A DNA stretch of 64,000 nucleotides from Pandoraea vervacti (GTDB taxonomy: Bacteria > Pseudomonadota > Gammaproteobacteria > Burkholderiales > Burkholderiaceae), in assembly GCF_000934605.2 (NCBI RefSeq), contig NZ_CP010897.2:1116001-1180000 (forward strand), read 5' to 3'. The position numbers and the translations under genes are program-made. The number at the start of each line of letters is the position of its first letter. Position 1 is the first letter of the stretch. The notes under the pieces were generated by a model. That model saw nothing but the letters and a program-made list of their open reading frames with translations, was not told where the DNA came from and searched no databases. Of this stretch, positions 37,136 through 46,003 are shown piece after piece.

Positions 37136-38863
37136 TCAATACCCGAGTGCCAGCCCCGTATTGCGACGCGGATCGTTTGCGCCATAGAAGCGGTTCTTGC
37201 CGATCGGCTTGCCACCCAGCGACGGCGCGCCCACGAGAATCGCCGCAATATGGTTGGCCGGTTGCGGACCTGCGAACTTCTGGCCCCAGCTCTCCAGAAT
37301 CTTCTGCGTGTCCGGGCTGAGTGCGAACGGCTCGATGTTGGTCGCCTCCGGCATCCATTGCTGATGGAAACGCGGCGCATCAACGGCTTCTTGCAGATTC
37401 ATGCCGTAGTCGATCACGTTGAGCATCGTGAGCAGCGTGGCCGTGATGATGCGGCTGCCGCCCGGGGTACCCACGACCATCACCGGCTTGCCATCCTTCG
37501 TGACGATGGTCGGGCTCATCGACGAGAGCGGACGACGGCCCGGGCCGATGGCGTTGGCCTCACCCTGGATCAGACCGTACAGGTTCGGCACACCCACCTT
37601 GGAGGTGAAGTCGTCCATCTCGTCGTTGAGCAGCACGCCCGTGCCGTTGGCCATGACCTTCGCGCCGAACCAGTCGTTGAGCGTGTAGGTGACCGACACG
37701 GCGTTGCCGTCCTTGTCGATGATGGAGTAATGCGTGGTGTTGCTGCCTTCATGCGGCGGCACGCCCGGCTTGATCTCTTGCGAGATGCCGGCTTTTTGCG
37801 GCTGGATCGCAGCGCGAATTTTCGCGGCGTAGTTCTTGTCGAGCAACTGCGCGATCGGGTTCTTCACGAAGTCGGGATCACCCAGATAGCTGTTGCGGTC
37901 GACGTACGCGTGACGCATCGCTTCGATGGTGTAGTGAACGCCCTGCGCCGAGTGGTAACCCAGATCTTTCATCGGGTATCCCTCGAGAATGTTCATGATC
38001 TCGCAGATCACCACGCCGCCGGAGCTCGGGGGCGGGGCCGACACCACGTGGTAGCCGCGGTAGTCGCATTCGACCGGCGCCAGCTCGCGCGTCTTGTACT
38101 GATCGAGGTCGGCCTGCGTGATGATGCCGCCGCCCGCCTTGACCGACGCCACCAGCTTGTCGGCGACTTCACCCTTGTAGAAGCCGTCGGTGCCCTTGGC
38201 GCTGATCAGCTTGAGCGTGCGTGCGAGGTCCTTCTGCACGAGGCGCTCGCCCGGCTGGAATGGCTTGCCCTTGTTCAGGAAGATGGCGCCCGAGTTGGCG
38301 TGATCCTTCTCGAAGTCCTTGGTCGACGTCCACAGCATGTCGACGTCGCCCTGATCGAGCACGAAACCCTTGTCGGCCAGCGTGATCGCAGGCGCCAGCA
38401 GTTGCTGACGTGTCTTCGTGCCGTACTTTTCGCGCGCGTACTCCATGCCCGACACGCTGCCCGGCACGCCCACGGCCAGATAGCCGGTGGTCGACGCGCC
38501 CTTGATGACGTTGCCGTCCTTGTCGAGGTACATGTTGGCCGTCGCGGCGAGTGGGGCCTTTTCGCGGAAGTCGAGGAAGGTCTTGCGGCCGTCGGCGAGC
38601 TGAATCGTCATGAAGCCGCCGCCGCCGATGTTGCCCGCTGCCGGGTACACCACGGCGAGCGCGTACCCCACGGCAACGGCCGCGTCCACGGCATTGCCGC
38701 CGGCCTTGAGCACATCGACGCCGACTTTCGACGCGAGATGCTGGGCGGTCACGACCATGCCGTTTTCGGCGCCGACCGGCGCCTGTGATGCCGCGTAAGC
38801 GTTGAACAACGCGCAGCTCAGAGCCGAGGCCAGGAGCGCTTTGGTGAAGGTTGGGTTTTTCAT
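37136..38863 (-). CDS. ggt: Periplasmic gamma-glutamyltransferase
   Basis: 575 residues with a signal peptide ending about residue 24. KAGGNAVDAAVAVGYALAVV, GNIGGGGFM, LDFREKAP and PPPSSGGVV are GGT segments. The self-cleavage site is at Thr 376 (GSNTTHYSIIDKDGNAV), which would become the N-terminal nucleophile of the small subunit; PGGSRIIT completes the site. The enzyme hydrolyses or transfers the gamma-glutamyl group of glutathione and related compounds in the periplasm. It converges with the methionine importer and is monocistronic. Confidence 0.93.
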   Translation of the reverse strand: MKNPTFTKALLASALSCALFNAYAASQAPVGAENGMVVTAQHLASKVGVDVLKAGGNAVDAAVAVGYALAVVYPAAGNIGGGGFMTIQLADGRKTFLDFREKAPLAATANMYLDKDGNVIKGASTTGYLAVGVPGSVSGMEYAREKYGTKTRQQLLAPAITLADKGFVLDQGDVDMLWTSTKDFEKDHANSGAIFLNKGKPFQPGERLVQKDLARTLKLISAKGTDGFYKGEVADKLVASVKAGGGIITQADLDQYKTRELAPVECDYRGYHVVSAPPPSSGGVVICEIMNILEGYPMKDLGYHSAQGVHYTIEAMRHAYVDRNSYLGDPDFVKNPIAQLLDKNYAAKIRAAIQPQKAGISQEIKPGVPPHEGSNTTHYSIIDKDGNAVSVTYTLNDWFGAKVMANGTGVLLNDEMDDFTSKVGVPNLYGLIQGEANAIGPGRRPLSSMSPTIVTKDGKPVMVVGTPGGSRIITATLLTMLNVIDYGMNLQEAVDAPRFHQQWMPEATNIEPFALSPDTQKILESWGQKFAGPQPANHIAAILVGAPSLGGKPIGKNRFYGANDPRRNTGLALGY

Positions 38864-39556
38864 CGTCTTCTGTGGTTCTTGTCGTGAGCGAGATAAAAAG
38901 GGACTTCAACTGCCGTAACTTCCACGGCACGGCCCTGCGTTGCAGCCATGCATTCGCCGGATGCACGACAGGCAGCTCGCCCGCTTCCTCGTGCCTGAGC
39001 GAGTGGCGCGATGGCGGGGCGATGTCTCCACTGCCCGGTGTCGTACTTTGGGAAAAATCCGTCGACCAGACGAACGGTAACGCATAACGGGTAATTGGGG
39101 AAAGATGTACCAAAAGTCCGGGGCGCGGGCCACGACACGTATTCGCGTGGCGCTGGACAATTGGAAAAAGCGCGCGCAAGCCCTCTGCGCTGTGTGCTTC
39201 TGCCGGATATGGGGTCAGATATCGGCTAGGGTTTGCCGTCGAAACGGAAGGGATCGGGGAGCGAAAGGCGGGGAAAAGTTCGGATTCTGCCCTGCGGTCG
39301 TGCGTTATCGCTCCGCCGTGGCATACGTTGTTTTTCGACGGCGCGACAACGGGATGCGATGACATCGCGCCGATATGGCGACGATAGCGCGCCGATATCG
39401 CTCAAAAATCCCTCAGGGGTCGCAGAGTTGAGCGAGATTGAACTGCGTGTTGAGGTGGATGCAGCCCACGAATGGGCGACGTTGCCGTCGCCCACCGCTT
39501 CGCATTGGGCGGGGCAACTGCATCGGATCGCCGTCAAGATCGCGATCGGACGGCCT
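38864..39556. other. 693-bp non-coding stretch
   Basis: No gene is supported. It includes the ggt promoter region. Near the right side lie a palindrome GCGATG-A-CATCGC (39356-39368) and two copies of GCGCCGATAT (39367-39376 and 39389-39398), 22 bp apart, on the downstream side of the M24 gene. Confidence 0.5.
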
Positions 39557-40225
39557 TCAGACCAGCAGGTCCTCGTAGAACGCCCCGAACGGACGTGTCG
39601 GGTGCGCGATCTGGATCTCGAGAATCCACAAGCCCCCGCTGGGCGTGTCGGTCAGGTCGCCGAGCTTGCCGCCCTTGTAAATGGCATGCGGGAAGTCGCT
39701 GACGCGGTGCCCCTTGATGTCGAGGTTGAGCACCCAGCCCAACGCTTGCGCTTGCGTCTTCGCGAAGTCGTACAGCGCCTGCCCGGTCACTTTTTCTTGA
39801 CGCCAGTGGTCCTGGACGATGTCGAACAAACGCTTCGCGTCGTCGGCGCAACGCTGCATCTCGGGATCGCTGCCCGTCGTGCGCGTGAAACCGCAGTCGC
39901 CTTCGTGCGCGCCGAAGACCACACCGATATCGATGAAGTAGATGTCGTCGTCGCCGAGCACCGGGTCGTTGTCGCTACGTTCGCTGAAGGTGCGCAACGT
40001 GTTCTCGCCGAAGCGAACCAGCACCGGGTGCCAGATGCGGTCCATGCCGAGCGTGCCAAGCAGTGCCTTGCTTGCGGCAATGGCTTCTGATTCGCGCATG
40101 CCGGGTTTGATGATGGCTGCGATCTTCTCGGTCGCGTCCCATGTAAGCGCCTGTGCCCGCTTCATGGCGTCGGCACTGAACTTCGCACCGACGGCCTCGC
40201 GCCGGGCCAGATCCATCAACTCCAT
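39557..40225 (-). CDS. M24 family metallopeptidase-like protein (Xaa-Pro peptidase fold)
   Basis: 222 residues from the ATG at 40225. The pita-bread fold is recognisable: FIDIGVVFGAHEGDCGFTRT supplies the two metal-binding Asp, a His is in LDIKGHRVSDFPHA, and Glu in WILEIQIAHP. The final Glu would be in FYEDLLV at the extreme C-terminus. The protein is shorter than typical aminopeptidase P or methionine aminopeptidase because only the catalytic domain is present. Substrate unknown; relatives include creatinase-like enzymes. It is divergent from a MocR-type regulator. Confidence 0.8.
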   Translation of the reverse strand: MELMDLARREAVGAKFSADAMKRAQALTWDATEKIAAIIKPGMRESEAIAASKALLGTLGMDRIWHPVLVRFGENTLRTFSERSDNDPVLGDDDIYFIDIGVVFGAHEGDCGFTRTTGSDPEMQRCADDAKRLFDIVQDHWRQEKVTGQALYDFAKTQAQALGWVLNLDIKGHRVSDFPHAIYKGGKLGDLTDTPSGGLWILEIQIAHPTRPFGAFYEDLLV

Positions 40226-40428
40226 CGAATTTCTCCAATGATTTGTTTTGGCTTCAGAGGCGACGGCCCGTGTTGCCGCTGGCGGGACCGACGTCATGGC
40301 CATCAGGATAGGGGCAAACTTGTATAATTCGAAGCGCCATTTATCGCGTCTTCCATTGGGCCACTTTGCCCCGACTCGCGGCATGGCGCCGGAAAACCTG
40401 TCCGTTCACCTCCCTCCATTCGCCGCTC

Positions 40429-41874
40429 ATGCGCCGCCGACACCTCAGCCAGTCGCTCGAATTGCCGCTCTCGGAACGTCACGAAAAGGAGACGCGTCAG
40501 GCGTGGGTCTACCGTTGCGTGCGCGAGCGCATCGTGGCCGGCGAGCTGCGACGCGGCGACCGTTTGCCCTCGACGCGAACGCTCGCCGAGCGATGGGGCG
40601 TATCGCGCGGCATCGTTGCGCTGGCGTTCGAACAACTCACGCTGGAAGGCTATGTCGCGAGCCGCGTGGGCGCAGGCACGGAAGTCGTCGCGGACTTGCC
40701 GGGCGCTGCGGCGCGCACGAATTCGGCTCGCCACGCGTGCACGGCGGCAGAACCATTGCCGGAGAACGCGGCGTCACTCGCCCTGAAGACCGGGCGCTCG
40801 CCGGACGCCGCGCTGTTCTCCCTGCCCATATGGCGCAAGCACATGAATCGCGCGCTGCGCACGGTCACCCCGGCCATGCTGGCCGATACCGATCCGCGGG
40901 GCTATCTGCCGCTGCGCGAGAGCATTGCCCGCTACGTGCGCATGACGCGCGGCATTGCCTGCGAGGCGGCCGAAATCGTCGTGACCACCGGCATTCGCCA
41001 CGCCATCGATCTCGTGACGGAAGTGCTTGCCGACGCATCCACCACGTTCTATCTGGAAGACCCCGGCTACAAGAACCTGTCGACGCTGGTGCGCGCGCCG
41101 TTGTCGCAGTGCGTGAGCGTGCCGGTCGACGACGAGGGCTTCGTCGTGGCCACCGCCGATCAACGGGGTGGGGGCCGCGCCGGCATCGCCTATGTGACAC
41201 CCGCACATCAGGCGCCGCTGGGCACCACGATGTCGATCAACCGGCGAATGCAACTGTTGGCGTGGGCAGCCGCACGCAATGTCTGGATCGTCGAGGACGA
41301 TTACGACAGCGAGTTCAGCTACGGCAGCGCGCCGTTGCCCGCGCTCAAGGCCATCGACACGCAGGCGCGTGTGATTCATTGCAGCAGCTTCAACAAGTCC
41401 CTGTTCCCGTCGCTGCGCATCGGTTATCTGCTGGCGCCCCCGGCCTTGCTCGCGCGTATCGCGGCACAGCGCTCGGCATCCGGTCGCGCGAACAGTCTCA
41501 TCGAACAAATGGCGCTCGCGAGCTACATCGATGCCGGCGACTTCGCGCGGCATTTGCGTGCCTCGCGAAGCGTCTATTTGCGCCGCCGCAATCTGCTGCT
41601 CGACAGGTTACGCGAACGACTGCCCACATTGTGTCGCGTCACCGGCGAGCACGCCGGGTTTCACTTCGTGCTCTGGCTGCCGCCGCAGATCGACGAGGCG
41701 GCGCTCGTCGCAGCCCTGCGCGAGCAGGGCGTATTCGTGGAAGGACTCGGGGAATTCGCGCGGGCGCAGACGTTGGCGCCCGCGCTGGTGCTGGGCTACG
41801 CCGCGCTTGACGACGGGCGGCTGCCCGATATCGCGACGCGAATTGCCGACGCCATTGCGGCGGCGGCCGGTTGA
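40429..41874 (+). CDS. MocR/PdxR-type regulator: GntR helix-turn-helix fused to aminotransferase-like domain
   Basis: 481 residues from ATG 40429; a TTG at 40366 would add 21 residues of doubtful sequence. Residues about 20-85 are a GntR winged helix (VRERIVAGELRRGDRLPSTR, TLAERWGVSRG). The rest is a fold-type I aminotransferase-like domain with DDYDSEFSYG and the PLP-binding Lys in SSFNKSLFPSLRIGYL (about Lys 323). Such regulators use PLP to sense amino acids or vitamin B6. It may regulate the divergent M24 gene. TATAAT lies at 40323-40328. Confidence 0.9.
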   Translation: MRRRHLSQSLELPLSERHEKETRQAWVYRCVRERIVAGELRRGDRLPSTRTLAERWGVSRGIVALAFEQLTLEGYVASRVGAGTEVVADLPGAAARTNSARHACTAAEPLPENAASLALKTGRSPDAALFSLPIWRKHMNRALRTVTPAMLADTDPRGYLPLRESIARYVRMTRGIACEAAEIVVTTGIRHAIDLVTEVLADASTTFYLEDPGYKNLSTLVRAPLSQCVSVPVDDEGFVVATADQRGGGRAGIAYVTPAHQAPLGTTMSINRRMQLLAWAAARNVWIVEDDYDSEFSYGSAPLPALKAIDTQARVIHCSSFNKSLFPSLRIGYLLAPPALLARIAAQRSASGRANSLIEQMALASYIDAGDFARHLRASRSVYLRRRNLLLDRLRERLPTLCRVTGEHAGFHFVLWLPPQIDEAALVAALREQGVFVEGLGEFARAQTLAPALVLGYAALDDGRLPDIATRIADAIAAAAG

Positions 41875-41916
41875 GCGGGTGTCATGACGCGCGTCACGAG
41901 CGTTGGCTCACGGACG

Positions 41917-42789
41917 TCAGCCCGAGCGCTTGCGCATCTCCAACCGGATGACGAACCAGCCGGCCACGGCTGACATGATCGCCAGCGCGTACCACGTGAG
42001 CAGATAGCTCATATGGTTGTTCGGGAATTGCACGACAGTCAGGCCGCCCACCGGATAGTCGCGATCCTGCGACTGTGTCTTGCCCGTCACGGCTTCGGCA
42101 TCGTTGGTGATGGCGTTTGCACCGACGCTCGCCCCAGGGCTGGCGTCGGCATCGACGAAATACGGGGCCACGTCGGCTTCGGCCAGCCCACGCGCTGCCG
42201 CAATGGCAAACACGTCGCGCGAGTACCAGAGGTTTTCCGCTGGCGCGTTCTTGCGCAGAAAGCCTCCGACGGGCTCCGGCAGGCGCAACAGCCCCGTCAC
42301 GGTGACTTCGCCGTCGGGTGCGGGCGGTACCGACTCCTTCCAGCCGGGTGGCACGAAGCCGCGATTGACGAGCACGTCACTGCCATCCGGAGTCCGCAGC
42401 GGCGTAAGCACCCAGTAGCCGCCCCCCAGATCGGTCACGGCTTGCACGAGCGTGTCCTTGTCGAAACGATACGTGCCGGTAAGCGAGACGTGCCGATATT
42501 CGTCGGCCTCGGCGCTAACCGCCGGCCACTGCGCGCGGGTCGGGGCGGCCGACGGGGGGGCGTGCACGCGTGAATTCACGCGCTCGATCAGATCCAGCTT
42601 CCACGCGCGGCGCTGCAACTGCCATGTGCCGAGCGACGCGAAAACGCTGACCAGCACCAGCGTGATGACGCCGAGAATAACCAGCCGAAGGGCGGATGGG
42701 CGGGAGGAAGGTGACGCGGGGGAGGGGGCGCCGGAAGCGCGCGGGGGACGCTGTGCGTCCCCCGATTCGTGAAGTCGATCGCTGCTCAA
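41917..42789 (-). CDS. SURF1 family cytochrome oxidase assembly protein
   Basis: 290 residues with a membrane helix at about 34-54 and another near the C-terminus, as in all SURF1 proteins. Motifs are GTWQLQRRAWKLDLIERV, GTYRFDKDTLVQ, GGYWVLTPLRTPDGSDVLVN and RGFVPPGW, and it ends with HMSYLLTWYALA. SURF1 helps insert heme into the catalytic subunit of heme-copper oxidases. The start must be TTG at 42789: the frame is continuous with cyoD and only four codons separate it from the cyoD stop, with no ATG or GTG available. It is the last gene of the cyo operon. Confidence 0.88.
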   Translation of the reverse strand: MSSDRLHESGDAQRPPRASGAPSPASPSSRPSALRLVILGVITLVLVSVFASLGTWQLQRRAWKLDLIERVNSRVHAPPSAAPTRAQWPAVSAEADEYRHVSLTGTYRFDKDTLVQAVTDLGGGYWVLTPLRTPDGSDVLVNRGFVPPGWKESVPPAPDGEVTVTGLLRLPEPVGGFLRKNAPAENLWYSRDVFAIAAARGLAEADVAPYFVDADASPGASVGANAITNDAEAVTGKTQSQDRDYPVGGLTVVQFPNNHMSYLLTWYALAIMSAVAGWFVIRLEMRKRSG

Positions 42790-42801
42790 GGGGTATGCCG
42801 T

Positions 42802-43218
42802 TCAAGGGAGGTTTTTCGTATCCTGCATCATACCCGGCATCATGTTCTGGTTCAGGTGATACATCACCCAGAGCGAGCCCGAGAGCGTAATTACCACCAG
42901 CACGATCGTGAAAATCAGCGACAGCATGTTCCAGCCGCCCTCTGATTTCGCGTTCATGTGCAGGAAGTAGATCATGTGCACCACGATCTGCACGGCAGCA
43001 AGGAACAGGATCATGATCGCGGTCGTGCTCGACTTCTCGAACACCCCGCCCATCACGAACCAGAACGGAATGGCCGTGAGAATGACCGACAGGATGAAGC
43101 CCGTCGCATAGCCGCGCAGCGTGCTGTGCGGTCCCTCGTTGCTATGATCGTCATCATGGTCGTGCCCGTGCCCATGCCCGTCGTGCAGGGTCGCGTCCTG
43201 GCTCATGTCCTGGCTCAT
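42802..43218 (-). CDS. cyoD: Cytochrome bo3 ubiquinol oxidase subunit IV
   Basis: 138 residues. A His/Asp-rich N-terminus (HDGHGHGHDHDDDH, about residues 12-25) precedes three membrane helices with STLRGYATGFILSVILTAIP and VHMIYFLHMNAKSEGGWN, the CyoD pattern. Its ATG overlaps the cyoC stop as ATGA. The subunit supports assembly of the copper site. The His-rich start is longer than in E. coli and might bind metal. Confidence 0.92.
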   Translation of the reverse strand: MSQDMSQDATLHDGHGHGHDHDDDHSNEGPHSTLRGYATGFILSVILTAIPFWFVMGGVFEKSSTTAIMILFLAAVQIVVHMIYFLHMNAKSEGGWNMLSLIFTIVLVVITLSGSLWVMYHLNQNMMPGMMQDTKNLP

Positions 43219-43895
43219 GGCAACACCCCCATCAGATAGACAAACGTGAAGACGCCGATCCACACGACGTCCAGAAAGTGCCAGAACATCGACAGACACA
43301 TCAGACGTCGGCGATTCGGCGCGGTGAGCCCGTGCTTGTTGATCTGCACGAGCAAGGTGATCAGCCAGACGATGCCGAACGTGACGTGCAGCCCGTGCGT
43401 GCCCACCAGCGTGAAGAACGACGACAGGAATGCGCTGCGCCACGGTCCGGCGCCTTCGTGAATCAGGGTGGCGAACTCGTACAGTTCGAGCGACAGGAAG
43501 GCGGCGCCGAGAACGCCGGTCACGATGAGCCACCCGGCGACGGCGCGCTGGCGACGCCGCTGCATCTCCAGCATCGCGAAGCCGTACGTAATGGACGAGA
43601 GCAGCAGGAATGTCGTGTTCACGGCCACGAGCGGCAGTTCGAACAGTTCCGCGCCGGTGGGACCGCCGGCGTAATTGCGACCGAGCACGCCATACGCCGC
43701 AAACAGACAGGCGAAGATGAGACAGTCGCTCATCAGATAGATCCAGAAGCCGAGCAACGTGCCACCCGGGGGGTGGTAGTCGCTCGTCATCATGAACTTC
43801 AATTCGCCATCGCGCGGCGGTGCGGAGGCCGGGGCGTGGGCACCGCCGCCGAGCGGGGCGCCGCCTGCCGGGAAGGTTGCGGTCGTATCAGACAT
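43215..43895 (-). CDS. cyoC: Cytochrome bo3 ubiquinol oxidase subunit III
   Basis: 226 residues with about five membrane helices; FWIYLMSDCLIFACLFAAYG, AFLSSFFTLVGTHGLHVTFG and CLSMFWHFLDVVWIGVFTFV are subunit III signatures. It overlaps cyoB by 8 bp and cyoD by 4 bp, so the subunits are translated together. Confidence 0.93.
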   Translation of the reverse strand: MSDTTATFPAGGAPLGGGAHAPASAPPRDGELKFMMTSDYHPPGGTLLGFWIYLMSDCLIFACLFAAYGVLGRNYAGGPTGAELFELPLVAVNTTFLLLSSITYGFAMLEMQRRRQRAVAGWLIVTGVLGAAFLSLELYEFATLIHEGAGPWRSAFLSSFFTLVGTHGLHVTFGIVWLITLLVQINKHGLTAPNRRRLMCLSMFWHFLDVVWIGVFTFVYLMGVLP

Positions 43896-45879
43896 GCTGG
43901 GCGAGCAGGCGCGTGCGCGCTGCCTCCGTGTGTTCGACCTGATCGGCCGGGATGTAATAGTCGCGGTGATAGTTGAACGTATGACCGATGGCCACGGCCA
44001 GCAGCGCGACGAAGGCCACGATCACCACCAGCCACATGTGCCAGATGAGCCCGAAGCCGCAGACCGTCGCCAGCCCGGCGAGGATGATGCCCGCGCCGGT
44101 ATTCTTCGGCATGTGGATCGGGATGAAACCGTCCATCGGACGCTTGAAGCCGTGTTGCTTCATCTGCCACCAGGCGTCGTTGTCGTGAACGAGCGGCGTG
44201 AAGGCGAAGTTGTAGACCGGCGGCGGCGAGGACGTCGACCATTCCAGCGTGCGGCCGCCCCACGGGTCGCCCGTGTCGTCGCGCAACTGATCGCGGCGCA
44301 GATAACTCACGACCAGCTGGATGATGAAGCAGCCGATGCCGATTGCGATGAGCAGCGCCCCCACGGCAGCGACCTGGAACCAGATCTGCAGGGACATATC
44401 GTCGAAGTGGCTTACGCGGCGCGTCACGCCCATCAGGCCGAGCAGATAGAGCGGCATGAACGCGACGTAAAAACCGATGAACCAGAACCAGAACGAGCAC
44501 TTTCCCCAGAACGGATCGAGCTTGTAGCCGAACGCCTTCGGGAACCAGTAACTGATCGCGGCGAATACGCCGAACACGACCCCGCCGATGATCACGTTGT
44601 GGAAGTGGGCGATCAGGAACAGGCCGTTATGCAGGGAGAAGTCTGCGGGCGGCACCGCGAGCAGCACGCCGGTCATGCCGCCGATCACGAAGGTCACCAT
44701 GAAGCCCACCGTCCAGAGCATCGGCACTTCGAAGTGGATTCGTCCCCGGTACATCGTGAACAGCCAGTTGAATATCTTCGCGCCGGTCGGTATCGAGATG
44801 ATCATTGTCGTGATCCCGAAGAACGAGTTCACGCTGGCGCCCGAGCCCATCGTAAAGAAGTGGTGCAGCCACACGAGATAGGACAGTACCGTGATCACGA
44901 CCGTCGCATAGACCATCGACGCGTAACCGAACAGGCGCTTGCCCGAGAACGTTGCGACGACTTCCGAGAACACTCCGAACACCGGCAGCACGAGAATGTA
45001 GACCTCGGGGTGGCCCCAGATCCAGATCAGGTTCACGTACATCATGGCGTTGCCGCCGAGATCGTTCGTGAAGAAGTTGGTGCCGCCGTAGCGATCGAGT
45101 GCGAGCAGCGCCAGCACGGCGGTGAGCACCGGGAAAGCCGCCACGATCAGCACGTTGGTGCACAGCGAGGTCCACGTGAATACCGGCATGCGCATCATCG
45201 TCATGCCCGGTGCGCGCATTTTCACAATGGTCACGAGCAGGTTGATCCCCGAGAGCAGGGTGCCCACCCCGGCGATCTGCAACGCCCAGATGTAGTAGTC
45301 GACGCCGACGTCCGGACTTTGCAGCACACCGGACAAGGGCGGATAGGCGAGCCAGCCGGTGCGCGCGAATTCGCCGACGAAGAGCGACATCATCACGAGC
45401 ACCGCGCCGCTCGTGGTCATCCAGAAGCTGAAGTTGTTGAGGAACGGGAACGCCACGTCGCGCGCGCCGATCTGCAAGGGCACCACGAAGTTCATGAGAC
45501 CGGTGACGAGCGGCATGGCCACGAAGAAGATCATGATCACGCCGTGCGCCGTGAAAATCTGATCGTAGTGATGCGGCGGCAGGTAGCCCATGTTGTCGCC
45601 GAACGAGACCGCCTGCTGCATGCGCATCATCGCGGCGTCGGCAAAACCGCGCAGCAGCATGACGATGCCCAGAATCACGTACATGATGCCGATCTTCTTG
45701 TGATCGATACTCGTGAACCACTCCCGCCACAGGTAGCCCCACAACTTGAAGTAGGTAATGGCGCCCAGCACGACGATGCCGCCGATCGCCACGCCTGCGA
45801 ACGTCGCGATGAGGATGGGTTCGTGGTACGGGATCGCCTCCAAAGTGAGGCGACCGAAGATCAGCTTGACGATGTCCAT
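43888..45879 (-). CDS. cyoB: Cytochrome bo3 ubiquinol oxidase subunit I (catalytic)
   Basis: 663 residues, the E. coli CyoB length. WGHPEVYILVLPVFGVFSEV contains the CuB His and the Tyr cross-linked to it (HPEVY), HHFFTMG supplies further CuB ligands, and FHNVIIGGVVFG the heme ligands. FTAHGVIMIFFVAMPLVTGL marks the low-spin heme region. The enzyme reduces O2 with ubiquinol and pumps protons across the inner membrane. The ATG at 45879 begins the standard MDIVKLIFGRLTLEAIPYHE sequence. Confidence 0.95.
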   Translation of the reverse strand: MDIVKLIFGRLTLEAIPYHEPILIATFAGVAIGGIVVLGAITYFKLWGYLWREWFTSIDHKKIGIMYVILGIVMLLRGFADAAMMRMQQAVSFGDNMGYLPPHHYDQIFTAHGVIMIFFVAMPLVTGLMNFVVPLQIGARDVAFPFLNNFSFWMTTSGAVLVMMSLFVGEFARTGWLAYPPLSGVLQSPDVGVDYYIWALQIAGVGTLLSGINLLVTIVKMRAPGMTMMRMPVFTWTSLCTNVLIVAAFPVLTAVLALLALDRYGGTNFFTNDLGGNAMMYVNLIWIWGHPEVYILVLPVFGVFSEVVATFSGKRLFGYASMVYATVVITVLSYLVWLHHFFTMGSGASVNSFFGITTMIISIPTGAKIFNWLFTMYRGRIHFEVPMLWTVGFMVTFVIGGMTGVLLAVPPADFSLHNGLFLIAHFHNVIIGGVVFGVFAAISYWFPKAFGYKLDPFWGKCSFWFWFIGFYVAFMPLYLLGLMGVTRRVSHFDDMSLQIWFQVAAVGALLIAIGIGCFIIQLVVSYLRRDQLRDDTGDPWGGRTLEWSTSSPPPVYNFAFTPLVHDNDAWWQMKQHGFKRPMDGFIPIHMPKNTGAGIILAGLATVCGFGLIWHMWLVVIVAFVALLAVAIGHTFNYHRDYYIPADQVEHTEAARTRLLAQHV

Positions 45880-46003
45880 AAGCTCGAACCTGGAATCATT
45901 CGCGCGCAAGGCGCGTCGTTGTCGGGAAGACGGGCGCGATATGCCGCCATGCACCCAGGCTTCCCACTCATTGCGTCACCACGTCATCAAGTCACTGCGC
46001 ACG

